Shown here: positions 46,831-59,300 of the stretch, in pieces | Layout: every line of letters starts with the position of its first letter | How positions within the stretch are numbered: position 1 is the stretch's first letter | Assembly (NCBI GenBank): GCA_031213475.1 | Contig: JARUPZ010000006.1 | Coordinates: 3,129,501-3,193,500, forward strand | Direction of reading: 5' to 3' | Origin: Nereocystis luetkeana | Taxonomy: Eukaryota > Sar > Phaeophyceae > Laminariales > Laminariaceae | DNA: 64,000 bases | Notes under the pieces: generated by a model | Databases searched by the model: none | What the model was told of the DNA's origin: nothing | What the model saw: the letters and a program-made list of their open reading frames with translations, nothing else | Position numbers and translations under genes: made by a program

Positions 46831-47689
46831 GCGCGTGGCTGATCTTGTTTCCGAATCAGGTCGGCACGGTAAAGGCGGTGTCTAATTTTCCGCCACCCTC
46901 AACATCGCCGCATCATGAACCCTGCTCCTCCACAAAAATCGTAAACTCCCTCTATCACTCTTACCTTACGTTGGATCCTGTACTACCGCTCTCTTGACGA
47001 CTTTGCCGTCAAGCCACACACGCCTTTTCGTCAACACAGCTGTGATCTCTCCAGGTCAAACAGACTGAGCACCACACCGACACTTCCCACTACGACGACT
47101 ACCCGAGGGTGAGCGTTGCCGTGTCTCAGTTTGGATCGCACGTATCTAAAGTGTAGGCCCACCATATATATATATATATAACGCCTAATAAAGACAAACT
47201 GCCCACGTTTTGGAGGACGCCAAGATTCTTTTGTTAAGAAACGGCTGAGTCGTGAACTCTGCAGTCAATCCTATATAAAGCCTTTTTTTTGCTCAAAGGT
47301 CTTTGAATACTGCGCCCCAATACGAACCCCAGGCTTGCCCAGATTTCTAGCAGTCGTTTTATTGTGTGCCCGTGGTGGACGTGACCTGCAGTTAGAGTAG
47401 TTGCAGAGTGGGAAATGTAGCATCAGGGTTAGTGGGGCGAAGAGCATTATTACCTGTAGTAGAAGTTGTAGAACGGCAGTATTGTACCATCTATTATCAT
47501 AATAACAGCAGTACTACAATTGAAATAGTACTTCAGTCCTAGTAGTCGAAAAACCAGAAGCCTAGTCACAGCCGTACACGCGGTTGTAGTTGCACTGCTG
47601 CTGCTGCGGCTGCTGTAGAAGGATTGGAGGCGTAGGAGTAGATAGATGAGTGACAGCAGGAAATAGTGGTACGACAGCAGTAAGTAGTA
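46831..47689. other. No recognised gene
   Basis: No gene seen. A short TA dinucleotide run lies at about 47164-47180. Confidence 0.35.
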
Positions 47690-48310
47690 TATTTTTGCAT
47701 CCTCTTTGGGTGCTGTGGACAGCGAAGGATTTTAGTTTTTTCATCTACGTTGGGTGTTTGCCAGCTTAGGTGTTTGCCAGGATGCTGATTCCGCTGTTAG
47801 TATTGACATCCGCGTTTGTTTGCGAGGGAATTTTTGCTACTACTCCCGTCGCTTCAATTTTTTTTACGTTTCGCGCCGGCCCCGGGTCCACTCCTACGCT
47901 TCATTGAAGACGTGTTTCCTCGAGGAATTACTGTCGTAGTTGGTTTGGGCATCTTCCTAAGACTTCGTTCGTCGTCGAACCGTGAGATGTCGCTGGACAC
48001 TTGTCTACTGACGCTGCGGTTCGTCGAGCAAGTGGTTGCATAATTACTACCTGTTTGTTCGGTCATTAGAACTGCTCTCTTGCGTCACCCTCATCTGCAT
48101 GTTCCACTACTACTACTGTCCTTATACCATTACATATATATTTGGTTGTTAACATGTACATTTGAGCTATTGCCCCAACTGCAACAAATAACTGCAAATA
48201 AATATTGGAATAGTTTAAACCTACCCACTAAATAAATACATATTTCGGCAAAAGTCATCATACACGCTACGCTCATGCCACGCCGAAGGGGGAACTTGTA
48301 GACTATAATT
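47690..48310 (+). repeat. Partial copy of the 4.6 kb repeat unit
   Basis: This matches 20235-20870 of copy A: 'tttttgcatcctctttgggtg' and 'cgccggccccgggtccactc', followed by 'attgccccaactgcaacaaa' and 'ccacgccgaagggggaactt' equivalents. It has its own indels. On the - strand the frame through RFDDERSLRKMPKPTTTVIP stays open where copies A and B have a stop, so it may be closer to the ancestral state. Confidence 0.8.
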
Positions 48311-49042
48311 AATTGTTGTAGCAACTGCAATAATAGGCACCGCAAAAGCATATTCGTATATGTCATGCTTTGTCTTTTGGCAGATCGAAGATATCAACTT
48401 TCCCATCCAACCTCGCATCGTAAAATATTTGTCTATATATAACAGGTACGAGTGCCCACCCGAAGTATATCGTATTGTATCACTCCTGATCAACCCGAGG
48501 TAACTGGTACCAGATTTTTACCATACTCGTATAAACGTTTTGTTCAGACAGCCGTCGACGTGAAAATAACTACTCTGTAGTGGCCTAGAATGGTTGAATA
48601 TTTCCTTCGCGACGATCAATCGAAGGGCAGATCACCACGATAACAAGATGTTGCTCAGTAATCCATCGCATTTACCCACTTACTTACTTTCCCTGGTACT
48701 TCTTTGCGAGAAGATGGGCCAAGAAACAGAGGGTATTTTATCGTGTTTCATCTTGACGCCTAGAAATATAGGAGGGAGTTCTGTGCTCAAGACCACCCCG
48801 ACGAGAGTTTCGGCAGTTAGCATGCGCCAGTACTTATAGCTCGCACGGGCCAGGTACTCCGCTCTGTGCGAGAAACAAACTACATTTGTTTTACGATTGT
48901 ACAATATTCGCCTTCCTCCATTATAAATAATAGCCGGGGAAAAACTGGTTTTCAGCGTAATATATCATCTCAAACCCCCTGGTTGGTGTCTATCATGAAA
49001 TTCCTTTTTTAATTTTTCTGTCTATTAGGAACACGAATACTA

Positions 49043-49146
49043 GTACGGGGGAACATAGTTACTGGGGAATATGGTGTACATAAAACCTATAGATTAAACC
49101 ATTTCTACTAACAGTATTTAGTCCTGTTAACTATGATCCCCCGAAT
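49043..49146. mobile_element. MITE, copy 3
   Basis: The ends 'tacgggggaacatagtta' and 'ctgttaactatgatcccccg' and the core 'aaaacctatagattaaacca' match the intact copy at 35111-35215. About 80% of positions are shared. Terminal bases have drifted, so the target duplication is not readable. Confidence 0.85.
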
Positions 49147-49499
49147 TATTACACGGATGCTACTGCACGGATACTACTTTTAAAACGTGCTGCGTCCAAG
49201 GTTTGTTCCGTAGTTTTATCGCTCTTTGCTTTACAGTAAAATAAAGATAACACCTGCAGATTATTAATATTAGTAACCACTCATACCCAGGAACCGCTCT
49301 GATATTTTGTTTGATATCTTCAACAGACCTACATAGTCTTCCCGCTGGTCGGGAAACGCGAATACCCGCCTTGTCCTATGCACCTGGTGTGTGTGTTACG
49401 TACGTACGATGTGTATCTGTAAATGTGTTCATATGTTGATGCTGATCATAATATTCGACACCAAGTCTTACGCTCGTTCGAGTTGCACCCCGGACTCAA

Positions 49500-50085
49500 A
49501 GTTTGAATCCGGGTACCGGACCGGGTGGGGGGCAGTTGAGGCGGAACCGGAACCGGGTACCCGGTCCCGGCAGACACGGGTACCAGGGTTACCATACGCT
49601 ATTTACTTTTCTTTTAGCGTTTAAGCGGCGGCGCGGAAAAGGCGGACACGGGTATCTGAGCACCCGTGTAACCGAGTACCCGGGTTACCGTAAACTATTC
49701 GCTCCCCTTTTTGCCTTTGAGCGGCAGCGTGGTAAGGCGGACACGGGTACCTGGGTACTGGGGTACCCGGGTTACCATAACATATTTGCTCCCCTCGGAG
49801 CTTTGGAGCGACGGTGTGGTAGGCAAGGCAGGTATAAATAGGGGTATTCTCTTTTCTCGGTCTGTAGTCTGCAGGAGCCAGAGGCGCGAGTCTAGAGGCC
49901 CAACCACCGGAGTTTAAATCAACGTATACCCCAGTTTTGTGGCCTCCGTATACCGCACACGACGGGTACCCAGGTAGCCGAGTACCCGGGGTACAAATAC
50001 CCGCGGTTCCGTGAGTTGGACCGGGACGGTTCCGGTTTCGACGGTTTCGCGTAGCCACCACGGGGTACCCGGTTCTGAGTCAGAC
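49500..50085. repeat. GGTACC-rich tandem repeat island
   Basis: The core 49573-49830 holds three units of about 90-96 bases, each with 'gcggacacgggta', a run of GGGTACC/GGTTACC words, 'cta.tcgctcccc' and 'gcctttgagcggcagcg'. Words such as GGGTACCCGGGTTACC also fill 49500-49572 and 49960-50085. Open frames on the - strand here follow from the repeat composition. Confidence 0.8.
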
Positions 50086-53000
50086 GGGGTGCAACTCTAA
50101 CGCACGTACGTGTAGTACGTAGCTTGCAGCGTCTGGAATTCGTCGCCTGCATAGAGCATATTACGGGGTTGTCACCCTTCCAGGAAATACATTCCCCCCC
50201 TTTGCAAGCAAAAATGTAAAACACAGGGCTCTTGGTGTGACTCCGCGCGCCAACAAACAATCCAACATCGTATTCCTCACTAGTATGCATTCCCCAGTAA
50301 TGTATTAGACACCTTTGCCTGCTTTTAGTCGTCTGTATTGCTCCTACTGTTTTTATTAACGATATTATTTACGCTTGTCGCACAGAGGTAATCACTCAAT
50401 GTCAAAGTGTCGTTGGATTGACTGCTCATCGTTTAATATGCTGTCGTCACTTTTACGAAGTGTTACCGTAATGCATAAAAAGTTGTATACACGTAGTCGG
50501 CGAAACATGGACAAGCATAAATGTCGCATCGCTGCACTGCTTGTAGGACCAGAAATTTCGAAAAATTACCCGATAGCCTTATACCTGGTGCAGTACTACA
50601 AGAATTGCGTATCATGACCGTAGCACAAACAATTCAAAAACATGTTGACAAGGGAATTCATTTATCGCGACAGCATTGCAAGACATGGACAGGAGGGAGA
50701 AAGTGCGGAGTCTGATAAGCGACTGGGAAAGCGATAGAAACAAACGGCCAGCAGTACACAGGTGGACGGAAAATCAAGAGTAACTTTGCGTCGGTTCTAA
50801 CGGACGATCGATCAATCTTTGGCGCAACGTGGCGGGGTCTGGTAACAGACCACATATCATGTACGACAACACATATCGTGTTCGCACGGTACTTGTTTCC
50901 ACTATATTCACCAACGAGGAGGGAGTGAGTATAGGCATGAGAACCTACATGGTGGTTGATTCTCCTCCCGCATAGTAGCATACTCTACGACATGGTTGGG
51001 CAAAGCTTTCACGGCAACCCTCAACGCACCTACCTGTGATAGCCTGTATCGGAAACACACCCGCGGCAACACTGTGACTTGCTACGGAAACGTTGTACAT
51101 TCCTTGCGGAAGGCCTACGGTCGATCGGGACTGCATTTTTTTGCGAGCGCCAGCACTTACGAGTTTATCGACACACGTATGAAAAGCGCTACATGCACCG
51201 TCTTCTGTTGTTGTTGTTGACGGTGGTTAGTATGACGTTAACTACATAATGTTGGCGCAGATATGACAGACTGCATTCGTGGCAATGAAAGTTTAGGACG
51301 CTCAACTGCTGGCAGTATTGCGTTGAATCATCCGAACATAACGCAGTCTTGGAGGTACGCATCGGATTTTTTCTCTCACGGCTCCCACCCAAGCAAATAA
51401 TGCTTCATTCATCCAAAGAGATGTATCGCTGTAGCTGCGTTGGGCTGCCTATATGTTTGTTTTCAAAAAGAGACCGCGCGCAGCTTGGTGTTCCCCCCGG
51501 AGACAAACGCCATTTATTTGGAAGTCGAAGCACGCATTTATTTATACATTCATTTAGTCAGAACCGATTACCCACGTCACTTAGTCAGCGCTGACTGGCT
51601 TGATGGTTGCGGCGTCCGCTTCCGAGCATGTTGCACAGCGATTCAGTTCTCAGCGTGACAATTATTGGCGACCAGAAAGAAGATCGAATGTTCTTGATTT
51701 CGCAGGGAAGTCAGACACGCGTGGGGGAGGGGTCGCCCCGAAGGTCACTCCATGACAAGACTGAGTTGAACTATCAAACACGTGTCTTATAAAAAATGAG
51801 GGACAAGCCTGTTTAATTATCACAAGAAAAAAACGCGTAAAAGCTGTTGGTTCAGAAGTCATACCCTGTTGAGACTAGCCTGCCTCGTCAAGACCGACTG
51901 GGCACACCCGTAGGATACATCTTCTGAACTTCGGTACCTGGTGCAGATGGTACTTATGAGCTCGACTCTGTCGTGACCGTTCTTTTAGGTGGTACCGCTC
52001 ACCACGAGATACTTGTCCGTCGAAAACCAAGAACTTTTCACGCAATCTCCACCCCGGGAAACAAACAAACGTTGGAAAGCGTACCGTTGCGCCCAATGGT
52101 CAGAAAGGCGCGATTTAATCACCATGCCAGTCAGCGCCGGCTCAGTACAGCAGTACGTTCTGCAAACCAACCAACCCCATCTTTTAACACTGATGAGTGG
52201 GAAGAGCCTCGGTGACAGGTTCCATTATTGAAAACACGATTCAACCTTCGATTGCGGACGCCAACTACTACAGCAGTTACTTAGTAGCTTGTTCTGAAGG
52301 TTTTTATAAGGCTACTCGCGTGAGAATATCTCTAACTCTTCCAAACCCTGGTAAAAGAGTTTGATGTGAAAATTAATGCAGTAGTTTAGGTGTGCAAATG
52401 AAATACAAAGAAAATGACAGGAAAGGTAATCAAAGCTGTTGTTCGGTTTCTCAATAAAGCGGGCCCCCCTTTGTCTGAAAACGTTGTGCAGAAATGACGC
52501 AGCAACGTTGCAGCACGGGGCAGTCGTGGGAATATAACCTTCGTCCCGAAAGACTCCATCATATACTTGTCTTATTTTTACCCACAGCGTATCAAGATGA
52601 AGGCCACACATACATGCTGCATCACATGGGATGTTACTTGCGCTGTGTATACCAAGCGTCCCCTTAAGCCCTTGAGGCTTAAGAGAGCTTCCAAAAAGAG
52701 ACTTCATGAGAACGTCACGCGAGACAGGTTTTTTTATGGCATTGCTACAAGATTGGCTCCCCACCATAACGTGTGCGCTGCGGGGGGAACGTGGTTCATG
52801 CGTAAGAGGGACTTACGAACTCCTTTAGGAATCAAGCCTGTTTTAGTTTCTGGTTTCGCTTGGACTCATCTCCACAGAGGCGACCGTGATATGATGAATC
52901 CCCTGTATACATAGGTCGTGCAAAATACAAACGGTGCCCCCCCTTATCCCAGTGGAGGTGCGGCCAACATGCTGCGCAGCGGAATCATGGAAGTTATCAA

Positions 53001-56000
53001 TATTCGCTTAAACGCAGACGAGGGATATTTACACAAAAGCAATCCAGTCGAGACGTCCATTAGCTGACGGGCAGAAAATAACACGATACCCAAATATAAA
53101 TCAGCTGCAGTTCATTGGTCGTTTCAGTTCTAACTACGTGAACGATCTGCGCTATACGAGTTGTTTCGTTATGGTACTATCTCTACGGGCACAGCAGCAG
53201 GACCATCAATAGAGTTTATGCATGTCGGGACCAAAAACTATCAATGGGAGTATGGTTCCGGGTTCAGCACTTCAACACCCGCCTTTCCTACCTCACACCC
53301 GCCAAACACATTTGCGTACTCTTGAAGTTACTTAGCGTTATAAGAATATACCTGATATCCTGTTAGGGATAGTATTCTCCAAATCGACGTGATATGCAGC
53401 TTTTACATACGCCGGGCGTCAGATGTCCTCGGAATGTTCCCCGGTATGACCCCTATGTTCGGGTAAATAACGCTGGATCATATGATTACACTGTGGCAGC
53501 AATTCTATCCGTACACCTCGGCGCAACTGTGCTCTTCGAGCGAATGAGTAACATATGACCTAACAAGGACCGATTACAGGACTAATTGACTACGATGAGG
53601 GTATATATAAACACACATTGCGTGGTCTACCTCTGTAATTACCAGTATCCCAGGGCATACACTCAGAACGTTTGATGTGTGACACTTAATACACCCCGAG
53701 GACTTTGTTTCCATTGAAAATCGTCTGACACGAACAGGCTGCATTCCAGACTAAACATGTTCAGAGCTAGGTACGCGGTGATCACGAGGGGGCAAACTTC
53801 AGCAGCCCATGTCCACCACATTAGAACGGGATCTGTCGCCGCCGTCACAAGGTCTGCCCCCGGAAGTCAGCGCTTCTACCATGCGTCATCAGTGACCCAT
53901 CATAGGTGAGATTAGGTTGGTAAACAGAAGGGAGATTACCTCGAACACCGGTGTCCGGAGTTGCTTTTGTTTGGGTGGTTTTTTTGTGTCGGGGTGCATT
54001 TTGGTGATCAGGGGTGAGAACTTTGTAGGTCACTGTTGGATGAACCATTGTGCTAGTATAGTTACCGTATTGAATGGAGCCAATTCTGTTACTCGAGTAT
54101 AAGGTTAAGGCGAGGAAAGCCACGACACGTAGGCAATACCCAACATCGGTTACTCCACAATGTACCCATGTGATTGAAGCGAGTGTTTCGGTTGTACCTG
54201 GTGCTACAGAAACCAATGAAAACAGAACGCTCAAGGCGTACTGGCGAAACTGCTCTTCATGAGTATCGTGAAGGACCCCCGGAGAGGCCACGATACTAGT
54301 GGGCTAAACCAAAACTAACACCACGATACACCCTGAAACTTGCGTGTCCGTCAATGCACCGGCGGCCGTGCACGTGATTGTTCTTCCGTCCCTTAGACAC
54401 TAACGTGAAAATATTTCTCGGCGCCACCGTCGGCAAAATTGTGTTTTCTCCTGCCCGACAAGATATTTCTGGTAGGATAGTAACTATATGCGCCGGCGGG
54501 GTATACCATTTCTTCCGCCCAACAAGACGTTTCCCAATCCTCAATAAAATGTACCAGAAACGTCGTAACAATCACCGGCACCGCACATACCTCGATGTAG
54601 CTTCAGCAACAATTTTGACAACCTATCAACTCGTTAGACGAATGCAAAACCATCCATTACGATTCTAGCCTACTGTGCAGGATCGGGGTATACTACAGCT
54701 ACTGAATATCGTACGTAGGTATCATAGTTGTATCATCCCTGAGTGGTCTTGATCACCAAGGGGATACTTATTTACCGACCTTATTGAGTGAATATTTGTG
54801 GAGTCGGTGTGGTGGCTCTGCGGCAGAGGGATCGCTTAATAAGCGGTATTCACAATAGCGTTCGTGACTGGACTTTCTACATGCACCGCTGTTCGGGGGG
54901 AGAGATACTAATTCGTAGTAATATTTCAACCAAAATGTCCTGCTTCTACGACGTCAAGGTTGCAGGGTGATGACGGCGCCGTATTGTTCATCCTGTGCCC
55001 GCGTACACCAAAGCACTCTATAGGAAACACTCGCACTACTTGAGGTCAAGTTCCGGCGGGAGTGAAAACACAGGAAACTTTGAGTCAGGACTATGAACTT
55101 TGTGGTACCGAATAGCACGATGCTTCCACGCAGTGTACTCTCCCCACCCGAGCATTAAGTGTGGCCACCAATAGATCGGCAGGAAACGGCGAGTGTTCAT
55201 GAGTTTCGCTTCGACCCTTCGAAACGTGTTCAATTTAGATCCTTGGCTGTGGACTTATGAGGACTCGATCAAAATACTGAGCGAGGGCGTTACCTGCTTA
55301 GAGCGAAATATGTTTCGCGTTTCACTGTATCTCCGAATATGAGTGTAGGATTACATCGGGGTGGTGCGCTGTAGCCTTGAGAAAAAACGGAATTAAGGTA
55401 GTTACCAGCCCATCTGGTAAAGTAGGTAATACTCTCTCGGGGAGTTGTAACTGCTATGCATTCGCGACCGTATTACTGCTACGTGCAGCTTATAAACAAG
55501 TGCAATGTCGCGGATTGACGGCACAAGGCCGTGAAGCTCAACCAACCATATATATCCACCGTTCGCCGAAAAGGCTTGAACGTTAAGCGTGTCCACAGCC
55601 GGGGTGACGGCGTGGGGTGGCCCATTGTCGGTGAGGTCGATCTGAAATAAATAAACTTGATTACGCAGTGGCAGAGGAAACATGTGGACCATACTTTTAA
55701 CATGTAGCGTTGAGCATATTAAGGGATACTCAAGTAGCACTCGGCAGCACACGTGTCAACCGTTCTTCACTTCGCCGCGGAAGCGCACATAGTCACCTAG
55801 ACACTCGAAATCCGGGAGAAGATTTTGTTCAAAGATACGACTCCTGCTGCTCTGCTGGGCTTGGGTGACACGACGCCATGTATGTGTGCAAAACCAAAAT
55901 CGATGTGCAGGTGGTATGACACCACCAAATCAAATATCGATAAGAAAGAGAGCTTGCAGCATATCATCCTCACATGGGTTTCACAGTAGGCGTTAACAGG

Positions 56001-56204
56001 CCGAAAAAATAAGGCTCATTGAAGTGTAGTCTCTCTTGACCTAGTCCTCCTGCGGTTGGTTTTTCTTGACGCAGCTGTGCCTATTGTGCTCATCCGTGTA
56101 AACTATTGGGAATGTGGTCACGTGTGTGTATACACGACCTTCCAATCAAATATAGTATATGTTGATCTCACTATTGTGTTAATATCTTCGGTGCTCTTCC
56201 ACAG
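50086..56204. other. Long stretch with nothing recognised
   Basis: About 6 kb with only short open frames, the longest being 148 codons at 53845-54291 on the - strand, with no motif. No repeat or splice-supported exon was recognised. Variant palindromes TACCTGGTG occur near 50583, 51939 and 54197. An upstream exon or promoter of the following gene could lie here unseen. Confidence 0.3.
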
Positions 56205-56307
56205 GCGAGTACAAGGTGCGAGGGTTCGAAAGCTCCAAGAGGGATTTCAGGAGCACCTGAGGAGACCCGCATCGCACTCGTTGCAGACGGTACCTAAATC
56301 GCGATCT
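56205..56307 (+). other. Possible N-terminal extension of the HypX-like gene
   Basis: In phase with the proposed start at 56308, the sequence stays open upstream and follows a good acceptor, 'gtgctcttccacag' (56191-56204). It would encode RVQGARVRKLQEGFQEHLRR followed by PASHSLQTVPKSRS. It is basic and hydroxylated with few acidic residues, as in mitochondrial targeting peptides. If real, the true start is in an earlier exon. If not, this is 5' leader. Confidence 0.35.
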
Positions 56308-56388
56308 ATGCGCATCCTGTTCTTGACCAACGCCCACAACGGCATGAGCCAGGCTTTGTACCTCAACCTGAAGGAGCAGGGCCATCAG
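56308..56388 (+). CDS. HypX-like exon 1
   Basis: Encodes residues 1-27, MRILFLTNAHNG... to KEQGHQ, which aligns with the first strand and helix of HypX. The donor is CAG|GTAATC, phase 0. The ATG at 56308 is chosen because bacterial HypX starts at the equivalent MRIL. An upstream extension in frame is possible. Confidence 0.88.
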
Positions 56389-59300
56389 GTAATCCGTTGG
56401 CGATTCTATCGCGACAACGCAGAAAGGCTGGGGGTGACCAATCGGTGAAAATTTAATATCTTGAAAAAAACGGTAACGAGGCGTTCTACGATAGAGGTTC
56501 ACCCTACATTTTCTGAGGCTGCTCGTTTTTCGTAGCTTCATACCTCGCCCGAAATCTGACCTCAGCAAAAATCGGAATGCATCGTGGCGAAGAACCTCAT
56601 GGCCCAAGTCTACGAAACCTCACTTTTGTTCCTAAATCACGAGTGACATCGCGACGAGTTGGGATCAAGGGATCCCGTCTTTCAGAACAAAAAAATAGAG
56701 TGGAAATGTGCTACCGTCAACGAAGAACGGGTCTAACCTACTGTTGCATCTCGCGGCAGGTATTTCCGATCCGTTCTACGATACGATGTAGCACATTTCC
56801 GGTATTCTATTTTTTTTTCTGAAAAACGGGGTTCCTGGACCCCAAATCGTCGGAATGTCAATATTGATTCTAAAAACAAAAAAACGTTCTGTAGACTCGG
56901 GCCACGGGATTATTCGCCGCGATGCATTTTGCTCTTTGCTGAAGTCCGTTTTCGGAAGAGGGATGGAGCTCCTTCAGTGAAGAGTGTCAGAAACGTTAGG
57001 GTAAACCTCTGTCGTAAAATGACTCTTTCACACCTCCCGCTCTTTTATGTGTTTTCACCGTCTGACCATATGTACTAGGCGTTTGTAGAATCGCTAGACC
57101 ATTCACACTACTTAACGAGAGGCGAGTAACGCCAATGACCGGCTGTTTTAGTCGTCCCATAAGAATGAACCTAAGTCATCGACAGGGTTCGTGCGAGGTT
57201 TAACGATCGGGGTCATCGTCGAACGAATTTGTGTTTCCACTCGAAACCACGCGCGATTGTCTTAGATACCACGTATGTCCAACGATTCACATCATGAGGA
57301 CAAACATGTGTATTAGAGCGCGCAACCAGAGTAGGGTTATATTATCCAGCACACCATCATCGCTCAAACCATGCGATGGTTAAAACTGTATACTGGCGTG
57401 CTCGTCCCCGTTGGAATTTCACACAGCTGGTATGTGTGTCTGAAGAGAGTCCGACTGTAGTACCTCAAACCTTTTTTGTTGTTGTACGTCTCTCGAACAT
57501 GTTGGCTTTCGTGTTTACTGCATAACTTGTGGGACGTTCAGGTTATGCTGCACGTCGCTCGAGGGGAGGACGACATGCTGGCCGCCCACGACTCCTTCGG
57601 CCCCGACGCCATAGTGGCCCCTTTCCTGACAAAGCGCGTGCCGGAGCGCTTGTGGAAGAACAACAGTACCTGCCCCGTGCTCATCGTACACCCCGGCGTG
57701 CGCGGTGACAGAGGAGTCAGCTCCATCGATTGGGCGCTGAAAGGTGCGGGTAGGTGTTTACGTACTAAACGACAAGGGTGAGCAATATCAACCCACAGGA
57801 CATGGTGTTGACATACCGTTCAACGTTAAACATCACCCAGACGACGGCTTCTCCGATAGAAGTAACACAATTCCGCTAATATGTTGTCTGAATGACGGGG
57901 TTTCTGAACCCAAAATCGTCGGCATGCCGATTTGGTTTTGAAAACTAGCCTTAATGCATTCTTGGGACATATGTCATGGGATTGCTGTTCGGGATGCAAT
58001 TTCACTTGTGCCGACGTCGGTTTTCATGTGAGGTGTGGGACTCCTCTAGTGAAGAGCCTCAGGAAATCCAGAGTCAACTCCACTTGTGGAACGCCTCCGC
58101 CACTTGAATGATTGAGTCCTTCTTATGTACTCGAGTCCCTCTCTCACTTGGTCTCGGTTGTTTGAGCTCCACACACCATTTGCGATTGCTGTACTTGTTG
58201 AAGAATACGAGATAGCGTCATGGTTGGGTACAAAACCAAACAAGACCGTAAACCAATTTGGCACAGTTAGAAAAACACCCGGTTATTCCACATCTTATGT
58301 CTTGCTGAACACAAGCAACCACAAGCAACAGCCACGATGAATGTTTGGATACCATGGAAGACCTACTGCATGGTAGCGAGTCCATTTAAATTCTCACAAT
58401 ACGCGTGCATGTCATGTATGGTTTTAAAGAGCATCCGCACTGACCCAAGCGCTGAAGAGCACCCTTTTGGTTTACTTCGAAGGTTTCGTCGTGGCTCTCT
58501 GGTAATCTCTCTAGACACCCCCTTCACTTCGATAATGATTTACGTTTGTGAGTGGCAGACGAAGGTGCGTTTCGTCCCCACCCACGACGAGGTTTCAGCA
58601 ATGAGTTAGTTAGCATCAACAAATGCATTGTCATGCAGCCGTCGCTTGGTATAATTTGATGTCGTTCTCTGAAGTCAACCGATTACAGATTTATACGGAC
58701 GCATGCAAGCATGGTCATCTTGATTGTCTAGGACGTCTTGCAAATGTCGTGAATCTTAGGCCGTTCCGGGTTAAGGACGGATATAACGCCTGCTTTGTGA
58801 TTTTATCCTCGCGGAAAGATATGTTTGCTTGAACGTCAATACACGTGTTACCAGCGGACAGACATGTCCTCAATGGACGTGTTCTACAAGTAAATTCATG
58901 TTTTTTATGAATGTATTTGTCCCTGGCAAGACCGACAACCCTTTGCTATGTTGAGTGGGCACCTTATCCGATTTCTTGGGCCACAATACCTCTTTAAAAA
59001 ATCAAACTGCTGATCATTTCAAAGTATGTGTGGTACCAAAGGAGGACTATCTCCCGCTCACGTAGCTCTTGGGCTGCTCTGCTCTCGGAACGACAGTAGA
59101 CCCATGCATACCGCCAGGTTCCCCTGTGCTTCGCACATACGCCTAACCCACCACCCTCGATATTGTCGTGCTTTTATAGCCCGAACATCGTTCTCGACCG
59201 CGATGTTCTAAATATCGTTTCTTGCTGGATTTTACCCAGATTCTATGCCAGAGTGGGGTGTAACGATTCTGCAGGCAGACGAAGAGATGGATGCCGGAGA

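Noticed and set aside
47164..47180. TA dinucleotide run as a promoter or origin
   Set aside because: A simple microsatellite with no gene beside it.
53845..54291. 148-codon minus-strand frame
   Set aside because: No motif, no compositional support, no splice or start context; within chance for a window this size.
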